A program made the translations under genes and the position numbers. A stretch of DNA of 64,000 nucleotides from Ligustrum vulgare. Taxonomy: Eukaryota > Streptophyta > Magnoliopsida > Lamiales > Oleaceae. The DNA is taken from positions 32,377,362 to 32,441,361 of the forward strand of contig OY743170.1 in NCBI GenBank assembly GCA_963555705.1, read 5' to 3'. Shown piece by piece: positions 33,385 to 43,941 of the stretch (position 1 is the first letter of the stretch; each line of letters starts with the position of its first letter). The notes under the pieces were generated by a model, which worked only from the letters and a program-made list of their open reading frames with translations, was not told where the DNA came from and did not search any database.

Positions 33385-33949
33385 GATCTTAAACCACCTT
33401 TCACCTTCTAAATATCTGATTGGGCGGGGAGGATGTGCTAGACTAAAATTGCGGTTTTATCCTAATAAATATATTATTTTCATAAATAAATTAACTACCC
33501 ACTAATAAAACCCCTCATTTCAATAGACATGGATAAGGGAAAAAAACTATATTTAATGTGAAAATAATAGAATCAGTTGAAATTAAGAATCTATTGACAA
33601 TTGAGAATCTGGTCAAAATTAATTGAGCAGAATCTCAGTTGTCATTAGATATATATAGATTTCTTGTTTATGATAACATCTTTAATTCTATGATGAATTG
33701 GGTGCTTGATTCTTTTGACTTTTTTTTTTTAGTGGGAAAAAAGTTAGAAATTTGAAGAAAACCATGTTTAAAAAAATAAAAATATGGTCGGGGCGGGTAT
33801 GGGATGCCCCATTTTCGATACCCTCCATGCCCCGTCCCGTCCCGTTTTAATTTAACGGGGAATGGGGCAGGTATGGTTTCGATATTCTTCTCACGGGGCG
33901 GGTCATGAGGCGAGGGTACCCACCCCATTGCCATCTTTAAGTAGAACCA

Positions 33950-34052
33950 TGTGACCGCATGGTTGAAATTGACGTGGCCACGTGAATCTACTAGTTGAGA
34001 CAGTGTTATGCTCGGTCGCGCCCATGTTTCTTTTGAACAGCCACGTGGGTGT
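33950..34052. promoter_or_regulatory. GC-rich palindrome and G-box cluster
   Basis: Contains ACGTGGCCACGT (perfect 12-bp palindrome, near 33971-33982), CCACGTGG with a CACGTG G-box core (near 34042), and GGTCGCGCC. It lies in the LTR-like sequence right of hAT-2. G-boxes are known plant bZIP/bHLH sites; use here is inference. Confidence 0.4.
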
Positions 34053-34435
34053 AAATTTGGCACTTCATGATTTCCTAGATTTCCAACTTGGTCCTTGGTT
34101 CAAATGGCTTGTACTAGCTTTGAACCTTCTTCATTCACACCATGCTTGATCTTTGAAGCTCTTCGAACAAGCTTGAAGCTTTGTTTGGATTTAATTGTAG
34201 ATCTTTCTGTCAAGCCTGTCATGATTCTTATTAATTTTAATGTATGAAATGATGGGATCAAATGCACTATAAATGATTTTTTTATTATTGGTTGTAGTGT
34301 TTTGGAATTGAAAACTCTCACCTATTTATTATGTTAAATTCATAACTCACGAAATAATGCAAACCATTCATGAAAATTTAGATTTCTTCTTGAAGTTATC
34401 AAAAAATCAACATGAATAACAACTGTAATGGCTAA

Positions 34436-35140
34436 TATTTTAAAACATTTGGTCTCAGTTCCCTAAAAAGGTGCCATACATAAGCATGGAATATAGCCCA
34501 CGTGATGCAACTCAATGCACCAGAGATAGCATTTATAATTAGTAAACTTAGTAGGTTACTAGTAATCTGAGTGAGGAACATTGGAAGACGATTTGGAGAG
34601 TTCTTACTTAAAGAATACAAAAACCCTATGGCTAAAATATTTTAAATTTTTAGCTATATTAGAAGTATTTATATATGCTAGTTGGATATCTAGCACTAAT
34701 GAAAGTAAATCTACTTCAATTTGGTTATTTACTCTTGAAGGATGTGCAATTTCTTGGACGTTTAAGAAACAAACATGCATAACACATTCAATCATGGAGT
34801 CTAAATTCGTGGCATTTTCCAGCATCAAGAAAGTATTTGAGTGGTTTAAGGATCTTCTATATGAGATACTTTTGAGACGGAAGAATACATCTTCAATATC
34901 TATCTTGTGATAATCAAGGCACATTACATAAAGCATACAATAAATTATATAATGAAAAGTCTATACATATAAGTCTAAGACATGAATACGTAAGAAAATT
35001 AATCAAGAGTGGAATAATTTCTTAAATTTACATTAAGTCTAATATGAATCTGGAGGATCCTTTAACTAACTAAGCCTCTTAATCGAAATTTAGTAATTTC
35101 TTTATCGAGTAGGATGGGGTTGAAATTCCTAAATTAAAAA
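34436..35140 (+). pseudogene. Copia-2 RT end and RNase H remnant
   Basis: The plus strand encodes the tail of a Ty1/copia polyprotein. The RT connection region is seen as KVPYISMEYSPRDATQC and EEHWKTIWRVL (34470-34610). RNase H follows, with SWISSTNESKSTSIWLFTLE, KQTCITHSIMESKFVAFSS (34680-34850) and CDNQGTLHKAYNKLYNEKS (from about 34905). The C-terminal LEDPLTN block near 35050 is the usual polyprotein end. The frame is broken by stops and frameshifts. No upstream pol remains; the 5' side is truncated near 34430. Confidence 0.85.
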
Positions 35141-36112
35141 GATTCACCAACGACGACAAGTTTACCTGTCATTACTAAAATAGTAATCACGAGTTCAAAG
35201 AGAGTTCAAAGATTACAAATAAGTCATTCGATAAGTGGATCGTTATAATATTATTATTTCTACAAAGAACCCTATCCTAAATTATATAATGCTGGCTATT
35301 ACTGAAAAGAGGATTGATCTTCAGGCTCTAAATGAAGTTCATCATAGGTTGAGCTTGATTTAATTGTGAAATTATCTGAATTTTCAAATTGATAATTGAT
35401 TGGGTATATAGATTAGTATTTGTATTTGATTTAAATCTTCAGATATACATGAAATGACAGTTCAACTAAAAAAATTTAGAGCCTAAAGATAAAATATAGT
35501 ATTAATATTTATGATAAATGTGATATCTTGGGAAGATGTTCGCCGATGGAACATGCTCACGTGTAAAAGAAAATACGAATTCTTTTCAGATGTCAACGCT
35601 AATGAGACAGAAGTCCTGATATCTGTAGTGTCTAGACCGAATAGATCACGTATCAACACTAATAGAACTCAAAAGTAATATACTTAAATGTAATATCTTG
35701 GGAAGATGTTCGCCGATGGAACAAGCTCACATGTAAAAGAAAATACGAATTTTTTTTAGATGTCAACACTAATGAGATAGAAGTCCTGATATCTGTAGTG
35801 TCTAGACCGAATAGATCACGTATCAACACTAATAGAACTCAAAAGTAATATACTTAAATGTAGAACACCATGATGTCGACACTCAAAGACATTCTTTGTG
35901 TCAAAACCTAGATAACTTTAGACATTTTTTTTGAAAATAATTTTTTTGAGGAGTTTATCAACACATTATATATCAATTAATCAAAGATTAAATCTAGATA
36001 ATGCCATTCCAAATAGTATCAGAAATTGCAGTGGAAGCGCCAGTTTATTGAAGCCCTTTTTAGGATATCGAAAGTTTTAAATTTTGATTATTTTCTATAT
36101 GAATTCGATATT
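35141..36112 (+). repeat. Copia-2 3' flank and LTR-like sequence with primer-site-like end
   Basis: After pol comes non-coding sequence containing CTTGATTTAATTGTGA (35348), shared with 49753, then a 170-bp tandem duplication, then GCCATTCCAAATAGTATCAGA (36003-36023). This last resembles an LTR end followed by a worn tRNA-iMet primer site, and it recurs at 49857. Sequence after it (GCAGTGGAAGCGCCAG) also recurs there. The Tekay-type element at 36113 interrupts the unit. Confidence 0.5.
35521..35860. repeat. Exact-length tandem duplication of 170 bp
   Basis: 35521-35690 and 35691-35860 are two head-to-tail copies starting TGATATCTTGGGAAG / TAATATCTTGGGAAG, with only a handful of substitutions and no length difference. 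Confidence 0.95.
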
Positions 36113-37797
36113 TGTAACGCCCCGAGTTCTTAGCACTCGGAACGCCATGTCGTCCTTTCAAACTGGTTTTCGAGAATAATGATTTTGCGAAAGATAACTG
36201 AAATTCAATCGCGTTATTTTATAAAAATGACTCCAACGGTCATCACTTCAATTCTGAAATAAAAATTGAACGGAAGCAACTAAAAATTCAACTTCATTCA
36301 AAACTCGATGATCAAATGTTCAACTGTTCAAAATTAACTCAGATAATAATTTGAAATTCGAAATATCAAAATTATTTCAAAATATATTTAAAAATTCTTC
36401 AATAGCCACCATCGCGCGCTCCTTCGCCAACTCCATAATCTTAAAATTTGTAAGTTTAAAGAAAGGGTGAGCATTTCAGAGAAATAATCAGCATACTCAG
36501 TGCATAATAATAATTAGTATAACAAATAAAGCACATAATCATGATATTCAAGTAGTCTCATGAACAAGTAATAAATAGAAGTTATATTCTCATGCACTTA
36601 AGTAAATTCTCGTAACATCATGCTTAAATAAGCAATTAAATTCGTGTAACATCACGCTTAAGCAAGCAAGTAATTGTCATTCCCGAAGACAAGTAGTCAC
36701 ATGTCTTAAGGAAAGTAATTCTCATGAACACAATCATTCATGCAAGATCTATAATACATAATTATTTATGCGCATTTTGTAAAAATAAGTTTGTAGGTAG
36801 AAGTCTAACTTAATTCTGGAGTTTTGAGCGAAGTGGAATAAAACTTTCTAGTGTTCTCGAGTCTTGTCTAGCCCTATAAAATAAATAATTTTGAATCCGA
36901 CATTTTGACTAATCAAGTCTTGGAAAGTGGAATTGTGTAAAAATAATGTTTCGAGAAGTTTTAGGGACTAAATAGTGAAATTGGAAGAATCAGGGACTTG
37001 TTCAAGCAAATAGCAGGAATTAGGGATTGTTTTAAGAAACTCAGAAAGCATTTGGCCAAATTGTAATTTCATTAGAAACTCGAGATCAAATTACACTCAA
37101 TTGAAAGTTTGGGACTGAGACAAATGGATTTTGAAACTTGGGGGATTGAATTAAATACTTTATAAAATTGGAGGGCCAAGGGGAAATTTTGCAAAATCAA
37201 AACATTAAAATATAACATTTAACCCTTCTCTCTCTCTCTCTCTCCCTTATTTTGAACAGAGAGAGAAAGAGGGAGGAAGGAAGGGAGGGAAGGGACTTCG
37301 CCCTTCACTGTTCTCTGACCGCCAAAGGTTATGCCAGCAATGTCACTGTCGGTGCGAGGCAACAGGGAGGGGGCAGTGTAGGTGTGTGGAAAAGTGATGT
37401 GTGGCTCAATTTTGTGCAAGAACTAAGGCTTGAGATTCGGATTTAGAAGTTTTCCGGTGATTAATCCGGTAACGAAAGTAAGTATCGGTTAAATCTATAT
37501 TCTTGGGATTTGGGTTGTTTGAATTTGATTTTGGATGGGGACTGTTGTGTTGGGCAGTAGGCAGTTCGAAGTGTGGGTGCGTTCGGGGTCGTGTCTCGGA
37601 AATTTTGGTGAGGCTGACTGTAGATTTCTTATAGCTCGTGGGATGTATGAATTTGGTGATGGAGGTTCAATTGGTTTTTGTAGGAAGGCTCAGCAGTGGA
37701 TTGATGGGTGTCAGGCTCTGTTATATTGTAGGAAGGCTCGGCAGTGACACGTTTTTAAAAAATTATTTAATAATTGAAAATTTTCTCGGTCGCTACA
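36113..37797 (-). repeat. 3' LTR of the deleted Tekay-type element
   Basis: 1685 bp. Aligns with the right LTR from TGTAAC to CGCTACA. Contains a short (TC)n at about 37229-37243 followed by a purine-rich block. The right LTR has the same block after its expanded (CT)n tract. Confidence 0.9.
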
Positions 37798-37799
37798 AC

Positions 37800-37960
37800 C
37801 TTACCTCTTTAAAATAATTTCGTCCACGAAATTTAAACTTACTTCATCACTACCTCGTTTACCCCATTGGACTTTGACTAATTTAACATCGTGGTTTCTA
37901 AGGACATGAACTTTTCTGTCTAAGATATACACTGGCACCTCTTGTGTACTACCATTTCTC
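37800..37960 (-). pseudogene. Chromodomain-type C-terminus of Tekay polyprotein
   Basis: In one minus-strand frame the end of the polyprotein reads EVPVYILDRKVHVLRNHDV and then KLVKVQWGKRGSDEV, the hallmark of the Tekay/Del chromodomain, which binds modified histones and guides integration. It ends at the polypurine tract (AAAGAGGTAAGG, minus strand) next to the LTR. The upstream integrase is missing, so this is a deletion remnant. Confidence 0.82.
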
Positions 37961-38159
37961 TATTAAATAGTTCCATTCTAGTTAGGCATGCAACAGATAA
38001 TAAGGGTTATGTTGCATTAAGGTCAATTAAAACAGGCACAGTAATGCTAGAGATAGCATACCTGTGCTCATATCTGAGTCTCTACTGGGGTCCTCATGGG
38101 TCATGGAGAATATTCTGGTATTTCCCTTTTTCACTTGATCGATTTTCCTAGTCTGCTAG

Positions 38160-39076
38160 TTATTCCCAGTTGACCCGGAGCGACATTCTGATATCATGTG
38201 GCCCGGCTTCCCATGCCTGTAGCATACACCCTTACCCAAGAGACACTCCCCATGATGAACGTTTTGACACTTGGGGTAAGAAGGAATATTACCCAATGTC
38301 TGTCCTCCAACTGCCCTTTGTTTGGTTTCTTGTTAGGTGCATTGTACCCGTTTGAGTCCTAATTTTGTCATTTCCTCTTACCCCGTTCATTCTCAGACTG
38401 TCCTCTATACTTTATACCAGCATATGCTACAACTTGAGCCTTCTTCACTACTTCCCTGTAAGTGGGTAACTCATGTGAACTGACAATCTATCTAATATCT
38501 AAACGTAGGCCTTTCTCAAAACAACGTGTCATCTTAGATTCAGTCTCCACAGATGTGGAGCATAGCATGATAGTTCCTCAAACTTCCTTTCATAATCGGT
38601 TATATCCATATCACCCTGAACCAAGTGCAAAAACTCGGACTCCTTGTGATCTCTGAGGGCTTGTGGGAAAAAATATCCCTTATCTCATCCTTAAATTCGT
38701 TCCAGGTTAGAGCCACTTGCTACTCTTCAGTCCTGGTCCGTGATGCAGATTCCCACCAGAAACCAGCCCTACTAACCAACATGAATTCAGCATACATAAC
38801 CTTCATGTTCTCAGGGTAAGATATATGCCTAAAAATCTTCTCAACGATTTGAAGCCATTCCTCAATAGCTAATGGATCATTTCCACCATCAAAAGTGGGA
38901 GGACGGTATCTCCTAAATTGTTCAATTATCGGTACCAAGGTACCGCTGGGGCTTACCTTAAGTCCTGAACCGCCTAAATCCCTAATGATAGTGGCCTGGG
39001 TCGTGGGATCTTGCCTTGGAGTAGTCTGATCATGGTTGATCTAGTTTGGGGCATTTATGTTTACGCGTCGTGACAT
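38160..39076 (-). pseudogene. gag: Tekay-type Gag with zinc knuckle, decayed
   Basis: Starts near the ATG at 39076 (MSRRVNINAPN). The capsid block is best seen at 38938-38720: FRRYRPPTFDGGNDPLAIEEW, then EKIFRHISYPENMKV and FMLVSRAGFWWESAS. Downstream (38260-38170) a two-part zinc knuckle is visible (HHGECLLGKGVCYRHGKPGH, with one Cys changed). Several stops and frameshifts. What lies between the knuckle and the chromodomain (37960-38160) is too worn to assign and may be protease. Confidence 0.8.
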
Positions 39077-39428
39077 GTTCCTAAACCAATTATGCGAAGT
39101 CCAATTATGGGGTTTTTTGATTTCTCTAAGCTAAATTATGAGGACGAAAAAATAAATTCTTTAATCTATTTCAAATTATGTACAAACTCATTTTCTGGTT
39201 GGATACAAGCTCTTTCTTTCTTCTCTAATAAATTCTCAAAAAAACAATCTCATGTATCCAAAAATAATTTATCACTACTAAAAACACTTTCTTTACCTCG
39301 GAGTCAATGAAGCGGGTGATGGCAGGTGGCATATCTAATTCTTTAAATGAAGTTCAAAACATTTTTTTTTCAAATTTCAAGAAAATAAATAAGTTTTAAA
39401 GTCAACAGAAACACTTTTAAAACTCTTA

Positions 39429-39440
39429 GCTCTGATACCA
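39429..39440 (-). other. Primer-binding site, tRNA-iMet type
   Basis: Minus strand TGGTATCAGAGC, 2 bp from the end of the right (5') LTR at 39443. Confidence 0.92.
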
Positions 39441-40035
39441 TCTGTAACACCCCGAGTACTAGGCACCCGGAATGCCATGTCGTCCTTTCAAACTGGTTTT
39501 CGAGAATAATGGTTTTAAGGAAGATAATTGAAATTCAATCGCGTTATTTTATAAAAATGATTCCAACGGTCGTCACTTTAATTTTGAAATAAAAACTGAA
39601 CGAAAGCAACTAAACATTCAACTTCATTTAAAATTCAATGATCAAAAGTTCAACCATTTAAAAATAACTTAGATAATAATTTGAAATTCGAAATATCAAA
39701 AAAATTTCAAAACATATATAAAAATTCTTCAATAGCCACCATCGTGCGCTCCATCGCCAACTCCGTAATCTGAAAATTTGTAAGTTTAAAGAAAGGGTGA
39801 GCATTTCATAGAAATACTCAGTAGACTCAGCATATAATAATAATTTGTATTACAAATAAAGCACATAATCATGATATTCAAATAGTCTCATGAACAAGTA
39901 TAAATACAAGTTCAAGTATCTTGCACTTAAGCAAGTAAATTCTCCTAATATCATACTTAAACAAGCAAGTAAATAAAGTCATGCTTAAACAAGCAAGTAA
40001 ATTCTCGTAACATCATGCTTAAACAAGCATGTAAT

Positions 40036-40170
40036 TGTCATGTCCGGAGGCAAGTAGTCTCATGTCCGAAGACAAGTAGTTGTCATGCCGGAGGCAAGTA
40101 GTCTCATGTTTGAAGACAAGTAATTGTCATGCCCAGAGGCAAGTATTCTTATGTCCGAAGATAAATAATT
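40036..40170. repeat. Three roughly 44-bp units, expanded in one LTR
   Basis: Units start TGTCATGYCNGGAGGCAAGTA and continue GTCTCATGTCCGAAGACAAGTA. The mate LTR has a single worn unit near 36677, so copies were gained or lost after insertion. Confidence 0.8.
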
Positions 40171-40676
40171 CTCATGAACACAATCATACATGCATGATCT
40201 ATAATAAAAATAATTATTTATGCGCATTTTGTAAAAATAAGTTTGTAGGTAGGAGTCTACCTTATTTCTGGAGTTTTGAGCGAAGTGAAATAAAACTTTA
40301 TAGTGTTCTCGCATCTCATCTAGCCCTATAAAATAAATAATTTAGAATCAGACGTTTTGACTAATCAAGTCTTGGAAAGTGGAATTGTGTAAAAATAATG
40401 TTTCGAGAAGTTTTAGGGACTAAATAGTGAAATTGGAAGAATCAGGGACTAGTTCAAGCAAATAGCTGGAATTAGGGATTTCTTTAAGAAACTCGGAAAG
40501 TATTTGGCCAAATTGTAATTTTAGTGGAAATTCGGGGTCAAATTATACTCAATTGAAAGTTTGAGATTGAGATAAATGGGTTTTGAAACTTGGGGGGACC
40601 GAACTAAATACTTTATAAAATCGAAGGGCCAAAGGGAAGTTTTTGCAAAATCAAAACTTCAAAATAAAACATTTAG

Positions 40677-41548
40677 CCCCTGTTCTCTTTGTTGTTTTGA
40701 GGTCGTTTTCTGTTTTTATTTTCGAAAACGTTAAAAACGCGTTCTCTTTACCATTTTCGAAAACACATTTTGAAAAACAAAAAAAAAATTTGTACACAAA
40801 ACGAAAAACGCCCGAAACATCGTTTTGGGCGCTTTGTGTGTATTTCGACAAAAAATGTCCAAAACGCGGAAAACACGTTTTGGGAATTTTTTTTTTTTTT
40901 TTTTTTTTTATAGAATTATCTTAACTTAGAACTAAGATTAATATAAAGTTTTTATTTTTTTTATTTTTTTATTATTTTTTTTAGAATTATCCTAGCTTGA
41001 AACTAAGCCTAAATAAAGATTTTTTTTTTTTTTTTTTTGAGAATTATCCTAACTTGGAACTTAGTTTAAATAAAGTTTTATTGAATTCAATATCAACATT
41101 ACAAAAAAAAAAAAAAAAATGAGAATTCTTGTTGTTATATTTCAAAAAATGCAATGATAAATGGACTCTGGTGGTTTTGAAAGAACTTGCATTTTCTGGA
41201 TTTTAATAGAAGTAGAGCTTTCTCAAGTCCCGAACCTGATCAAGCTGTGTTAATATAGACTCTTAATGCTCACATTAGTGTGTATGCGTAACCATATTTT
41301 TAGTGTATTGTGAAAGGAAATTTGAGTTGGAGTTAGTAGTATTCTGCAAGCAAATTAATTAAAAATAGTTTAAATAGTGTTTTGCAAAATTTCAAACAGA
41401 ACATGTTTTCCAGCTTTTCATTTTCAAAAACAGTTTTCAGAAATGACAAACCAAACGCGTTTTCAGCAAATTTGAAAACAAAAATGAAAACACAAAACAC
41501 AAAACATTTTCGAAAATGAAAATACAAAATAAAATACAAACAGAACGC

Positions 41549-41550
<2 letters not shown>
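40677..41550. mobile_element. MITE-like insertion in the Tekay-type 5' LTR
   Basis: Absent from the mate LTR (empty site near 37218). Left end GTTCTCTTTGTTGTTTT and right end, read inward, GTTCTGTTTGTATTTT match imperfectly, and both sides carry TTTTCGAAAA(C/T)G-like blocks. Non-coding, rich in T-runs (40889-41036). The superfamily is not certain; no clean duplication was found. Confidence 0.7.

Positions 41551-41551
<1 letters not shown>

Positions 41552-41611
<60 letters not shown>
41552..41611. repeat. (CT)n microsatellite
   Basis: About 30 uninterrupted CT units. The same site in the mate LTR has only about seven or eight. Confidence 0.95.
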
Positions 41612-41615
<4 letters not shown>

Positions 41616-42741
41616 ACTGAGAGAGAAAGAGGGAGGAAGTGGGCGAAGCCTCACTGTTCTCTGATTTCCGACGGTTATGCTGGCAATGTCACTGCCTACG
41701 TGAGGCGACAAGGATGGGAGTAGTGTAGGTACATGGAAAAATGAAGTGTGGCTCAATTTTGTGCAAGAACTGAGGCTTGAGGTTTGGATTTAGAAGTTTT
41801 CTGGTGATTAATCCGGTAACGAAAGTAAGTATCGATTAAATCTATATTCTTGGGATTTGGGTTGTTCAGATTTGATTTTGGATGAGGAATTTTGTGTTGG
41901 GCAGTAGGCAGTTCGAAGTGTAGGTGAGGTCGAGGTGGTGTCTCAGCAATTTTGGTGAGGCTGACTGCAAATTTCTTATGTTTTGTGGGATGTATGAATT
42001 TGGTGATGGAGGTTCACTAGTTTTGGTTGGAAGGCTCAGCAGTGGCTTGATGGGTGCCGGGTAAGGTGCTCGGTTATGTTGTTGGGCTTTATTAGAGGGA
42101 CGGTCTGAGATTTTATGGTGATGTTTGTGGTTGTTGATGAAGGTGAAGTCGTGGTGCAGTTTGGTCGGCAATGGAGGTTTTAGGCAGTGGTGATGGCTTC
42201 CATTTTGGGTGGTTTGATTGTGGAAAGGCAGCCGATTATGGTTGTCAAATTGATCTTGGTGAGGCACGCTTAATGACAGAGAAGAGAATTTGAACTTTGA
42301 AAATTGTTGTTGTGATTTTGTGTGTGAATTGGACTAATGGAATATGTGTATATATAGATTGGTATGGAGAGTGTTGTAGTTAGAACTTAGAATGAAATTG
42401 TGATAAGGTTGGATATGGAGAATATTTGATTTTGAATAGGATTGTGAAAACTTGGGATACAAGAATATCAACACGAATGAAACACCTTATAAAAAAATAA
42501 TTGTTTAAAAGATAAAATTTGGATGAGCATAAATTTAAAATTGGGATTAAAAGTAATTTAAGTTTAAAATAAATAGAATTTTGGAATTGAATCAATTTGG
42601 ACTTAAATCATTTTATTGACTCAAAAATAATATTTGACAAAGCTAGACGAACACGCTTTAACTAAAAATAGGTGAAACTGCAGCGACAAGTTTTTAAATA
42701 ATTATTTAATAATTGAAAATTTTCTCGTTCGCTACAATAAT

Positions 42742-43740
42742 CATCTCTTTTCATTTGAAAAACGTAAAATTATTCGATGGAAATAGAGTCTTAATATCAT
42801 AAAACTCAAATTATATACATACCTCTTGTGAGAAACTAGATATTAGAATTTATATCTACATCTTCCATCACTTCATTTGAATTATCGTTCGAATTCTAAA
42901 GACCTACTTCATTTGTTAATGAAGTATATGTGACCGAAAGTATTCTCTTCGGCAAATTTTGGGACAAGATTCTTTTAACAGGAGTTGATTGCAACGCACC
43001 AAAACATTATGACATCCTTAGTTTTCCGTTATGACACACGAAGTTATTTCTAGAATTTATTTGATTTTTATGGAATTGAAAGAAAGATAAATGGAAATCT
43101 TATTAAAATGAAAAGTTACGACAAGAACGTGTTTAAAGGCCTCTATTTAAGAGACTCGTTTGATCACTTCTGACGTCCATTGAAGGCATATGATATATGC
43201 ATAGACAAGTTCTAGGAGCGAATTTCAAGAATATGAGCTCAAATCTACCTCCATGAAACTAGAGTTTTTGATCGATTTTGGCATGAGGTGGCTTATAGAC
43301 TTCCACCGCTGCTCCCTAGCTTACAATACTCACCTAAACCATAACTTACACCTCCTACTTGCATGTTAATTCACCTCCACCTCCAGCTTATAATCATTAC
43401 ATTGATAACATCCCTTAATGACTTCTTAGTCATCAACCCAAGTTGAAATCTTCTACGATCAAGGTCTTACTTCAATTCCCTATATCTACTTAGTCCTATA
43501 TATATGTAAGCTCTAGAAACATAAAAATCACGACTGAAAACCAAAGAGAAATACGGAAAGAATAGCTTCTTCCTTCTAAAATCCTAGATAAGGAAATTAT
43601 GTCAAAATCTTGTTTTGAGTCCGTTCCAAGTCTTCTTTTTTATCACCAAACATGTTTTCTTAAAATCCTTTGTAAAAACATATGAGTTTGGATTAAAGAA
43701 ATAAAGAAAATAAAATTTCAGATTCTTAAAATATGCTTGG
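42742..43740 (+). repeat. Dispersed repeat, copy 1 (continuation of 36005-36112)
   Basis: Non-coding sequence that follows the worn primer site at 36010 after discounting the Tekay-type insert. Copy 2 is split over 49866-50102, 54953-55527 and 62890-63640, with shared blocks such as TATTCTCTTCGGCAAATTTT, GGCATATGATATATGCATAG and AAGCAATTCTT-poor AT-rich stretches. It looks like the leader or internal non-coding region of a copia-type element. Confidence 0.7.
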
Positions 43741-43941
43741 TGATGATACCTACTGGTTTTATGCGACACCTGGGCTCAAATAATGAAAAATGACTTTTTA
43801 ACACTTTGGTGTCGACACCAATTTTACAGTCCGATAGTCTAACTGTATTCAGCAACAACTTCTATAACTCTGATTTACAATCCATAAAGTCTGTTGAACT
43901 ATAGATTCGATGATATTTTCTATGATATTTTATAGAACTGG
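43741..43941 (+). repeat. LTR-like sequence, left part (continues at 47957)
   Basis: Non-coding. It joins 47957 onward through ACTGG and forms one LTR-like unit that ends at 49122 with a primer site. The left edge of this LTR was not fixed. Confidence 0.5.

Larger units (their letters stand above)
29783..33939. mobile_element. hAT-like transposon (hAT-2), no transposase seen
   Basis: The left end reads TAGGGATGGCAA and the right end, read inward, TAAAGATGGCAA. The flanks carry the perfect 8-bp duplication AGTAGAAC (29775-29782 and 33940-33947). Both subterminal regions are GC-rich with GGGGCGGGGCGGG-like blocks in opposite orientation (about 29820-29960 and 33785-33930). The roughly 3.8-kb interior is AT-rich and has no transposase motifs, so the element is non-autonomous. 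Confidence 0.85.
29433..34264 (-). repeat. Possible solo LTR split by hAT-2
   Basis: After removing 29783-33947, the flanks (29433-29782 and 33948-34264) read through as one roughly 670-bp sequence. Its character resembles the CRM-like LTRs here: a GATGCAAA start, an AT-rich part with AAACCCTAA, then a GC-rich motif cluster (33950-34052). The ends are weakly defined and no flanking duplication was confirmed. Confidence 0.35.
36113..42736 (-). mobile_element. Tekay-type chromovirus with pol deleted
   Basis: LTRs at 36113-37797 and 39443-42736 (TGTAACGCC...CGCTACA type) flank only 1.65 kb of internal DNA. Reading right to left this holds the primer-binding site, a worn gag with zinc knuckle, then directly a chromodomain-type polyprotein end and the purine tract. 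Protease, RT, RNase H and most of integrase are gone. Flanking ATATT (36108-36112) and ATAAT (42737-42741) are a likely worn 5-bp duplication. The two LTRs differ in length because of a MITE and repeat expansions in the right one. Confidence 0.85.
39443..42736 (-). repeat. 5' LTR of the deleted Tekay-type element, enlarged
   Basis: 3294 bp, nearly twice its mate. The excess comes from a MITE-like insertion (40677-41550), an expanded (CT)n (41552-41611), extra copies of a roughly 44-bp unit (40036-40170), and a longer inner segment at 41980-42700. Outside these the two LTRs align. Confidence 0.88.

Noticed and set aside
33204..33404. Lysine-rich open frame
   Set aside because: Encoded by the poly-T tract read in reverse; no protein signal outside it.
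29783..33939. Helitron
   Set aside because: The GC-rich ends and exon-like interior suggested it, but the 8-bp flanking duplication and inverted TAGGGATGGC-type ends fit hAT; no TC...CTRR ends were seen.
41463..41756. Open frame with a long Arg-Glu repeat
   Set aside because: It is the (CT)n microsatellite read on the minus strand.
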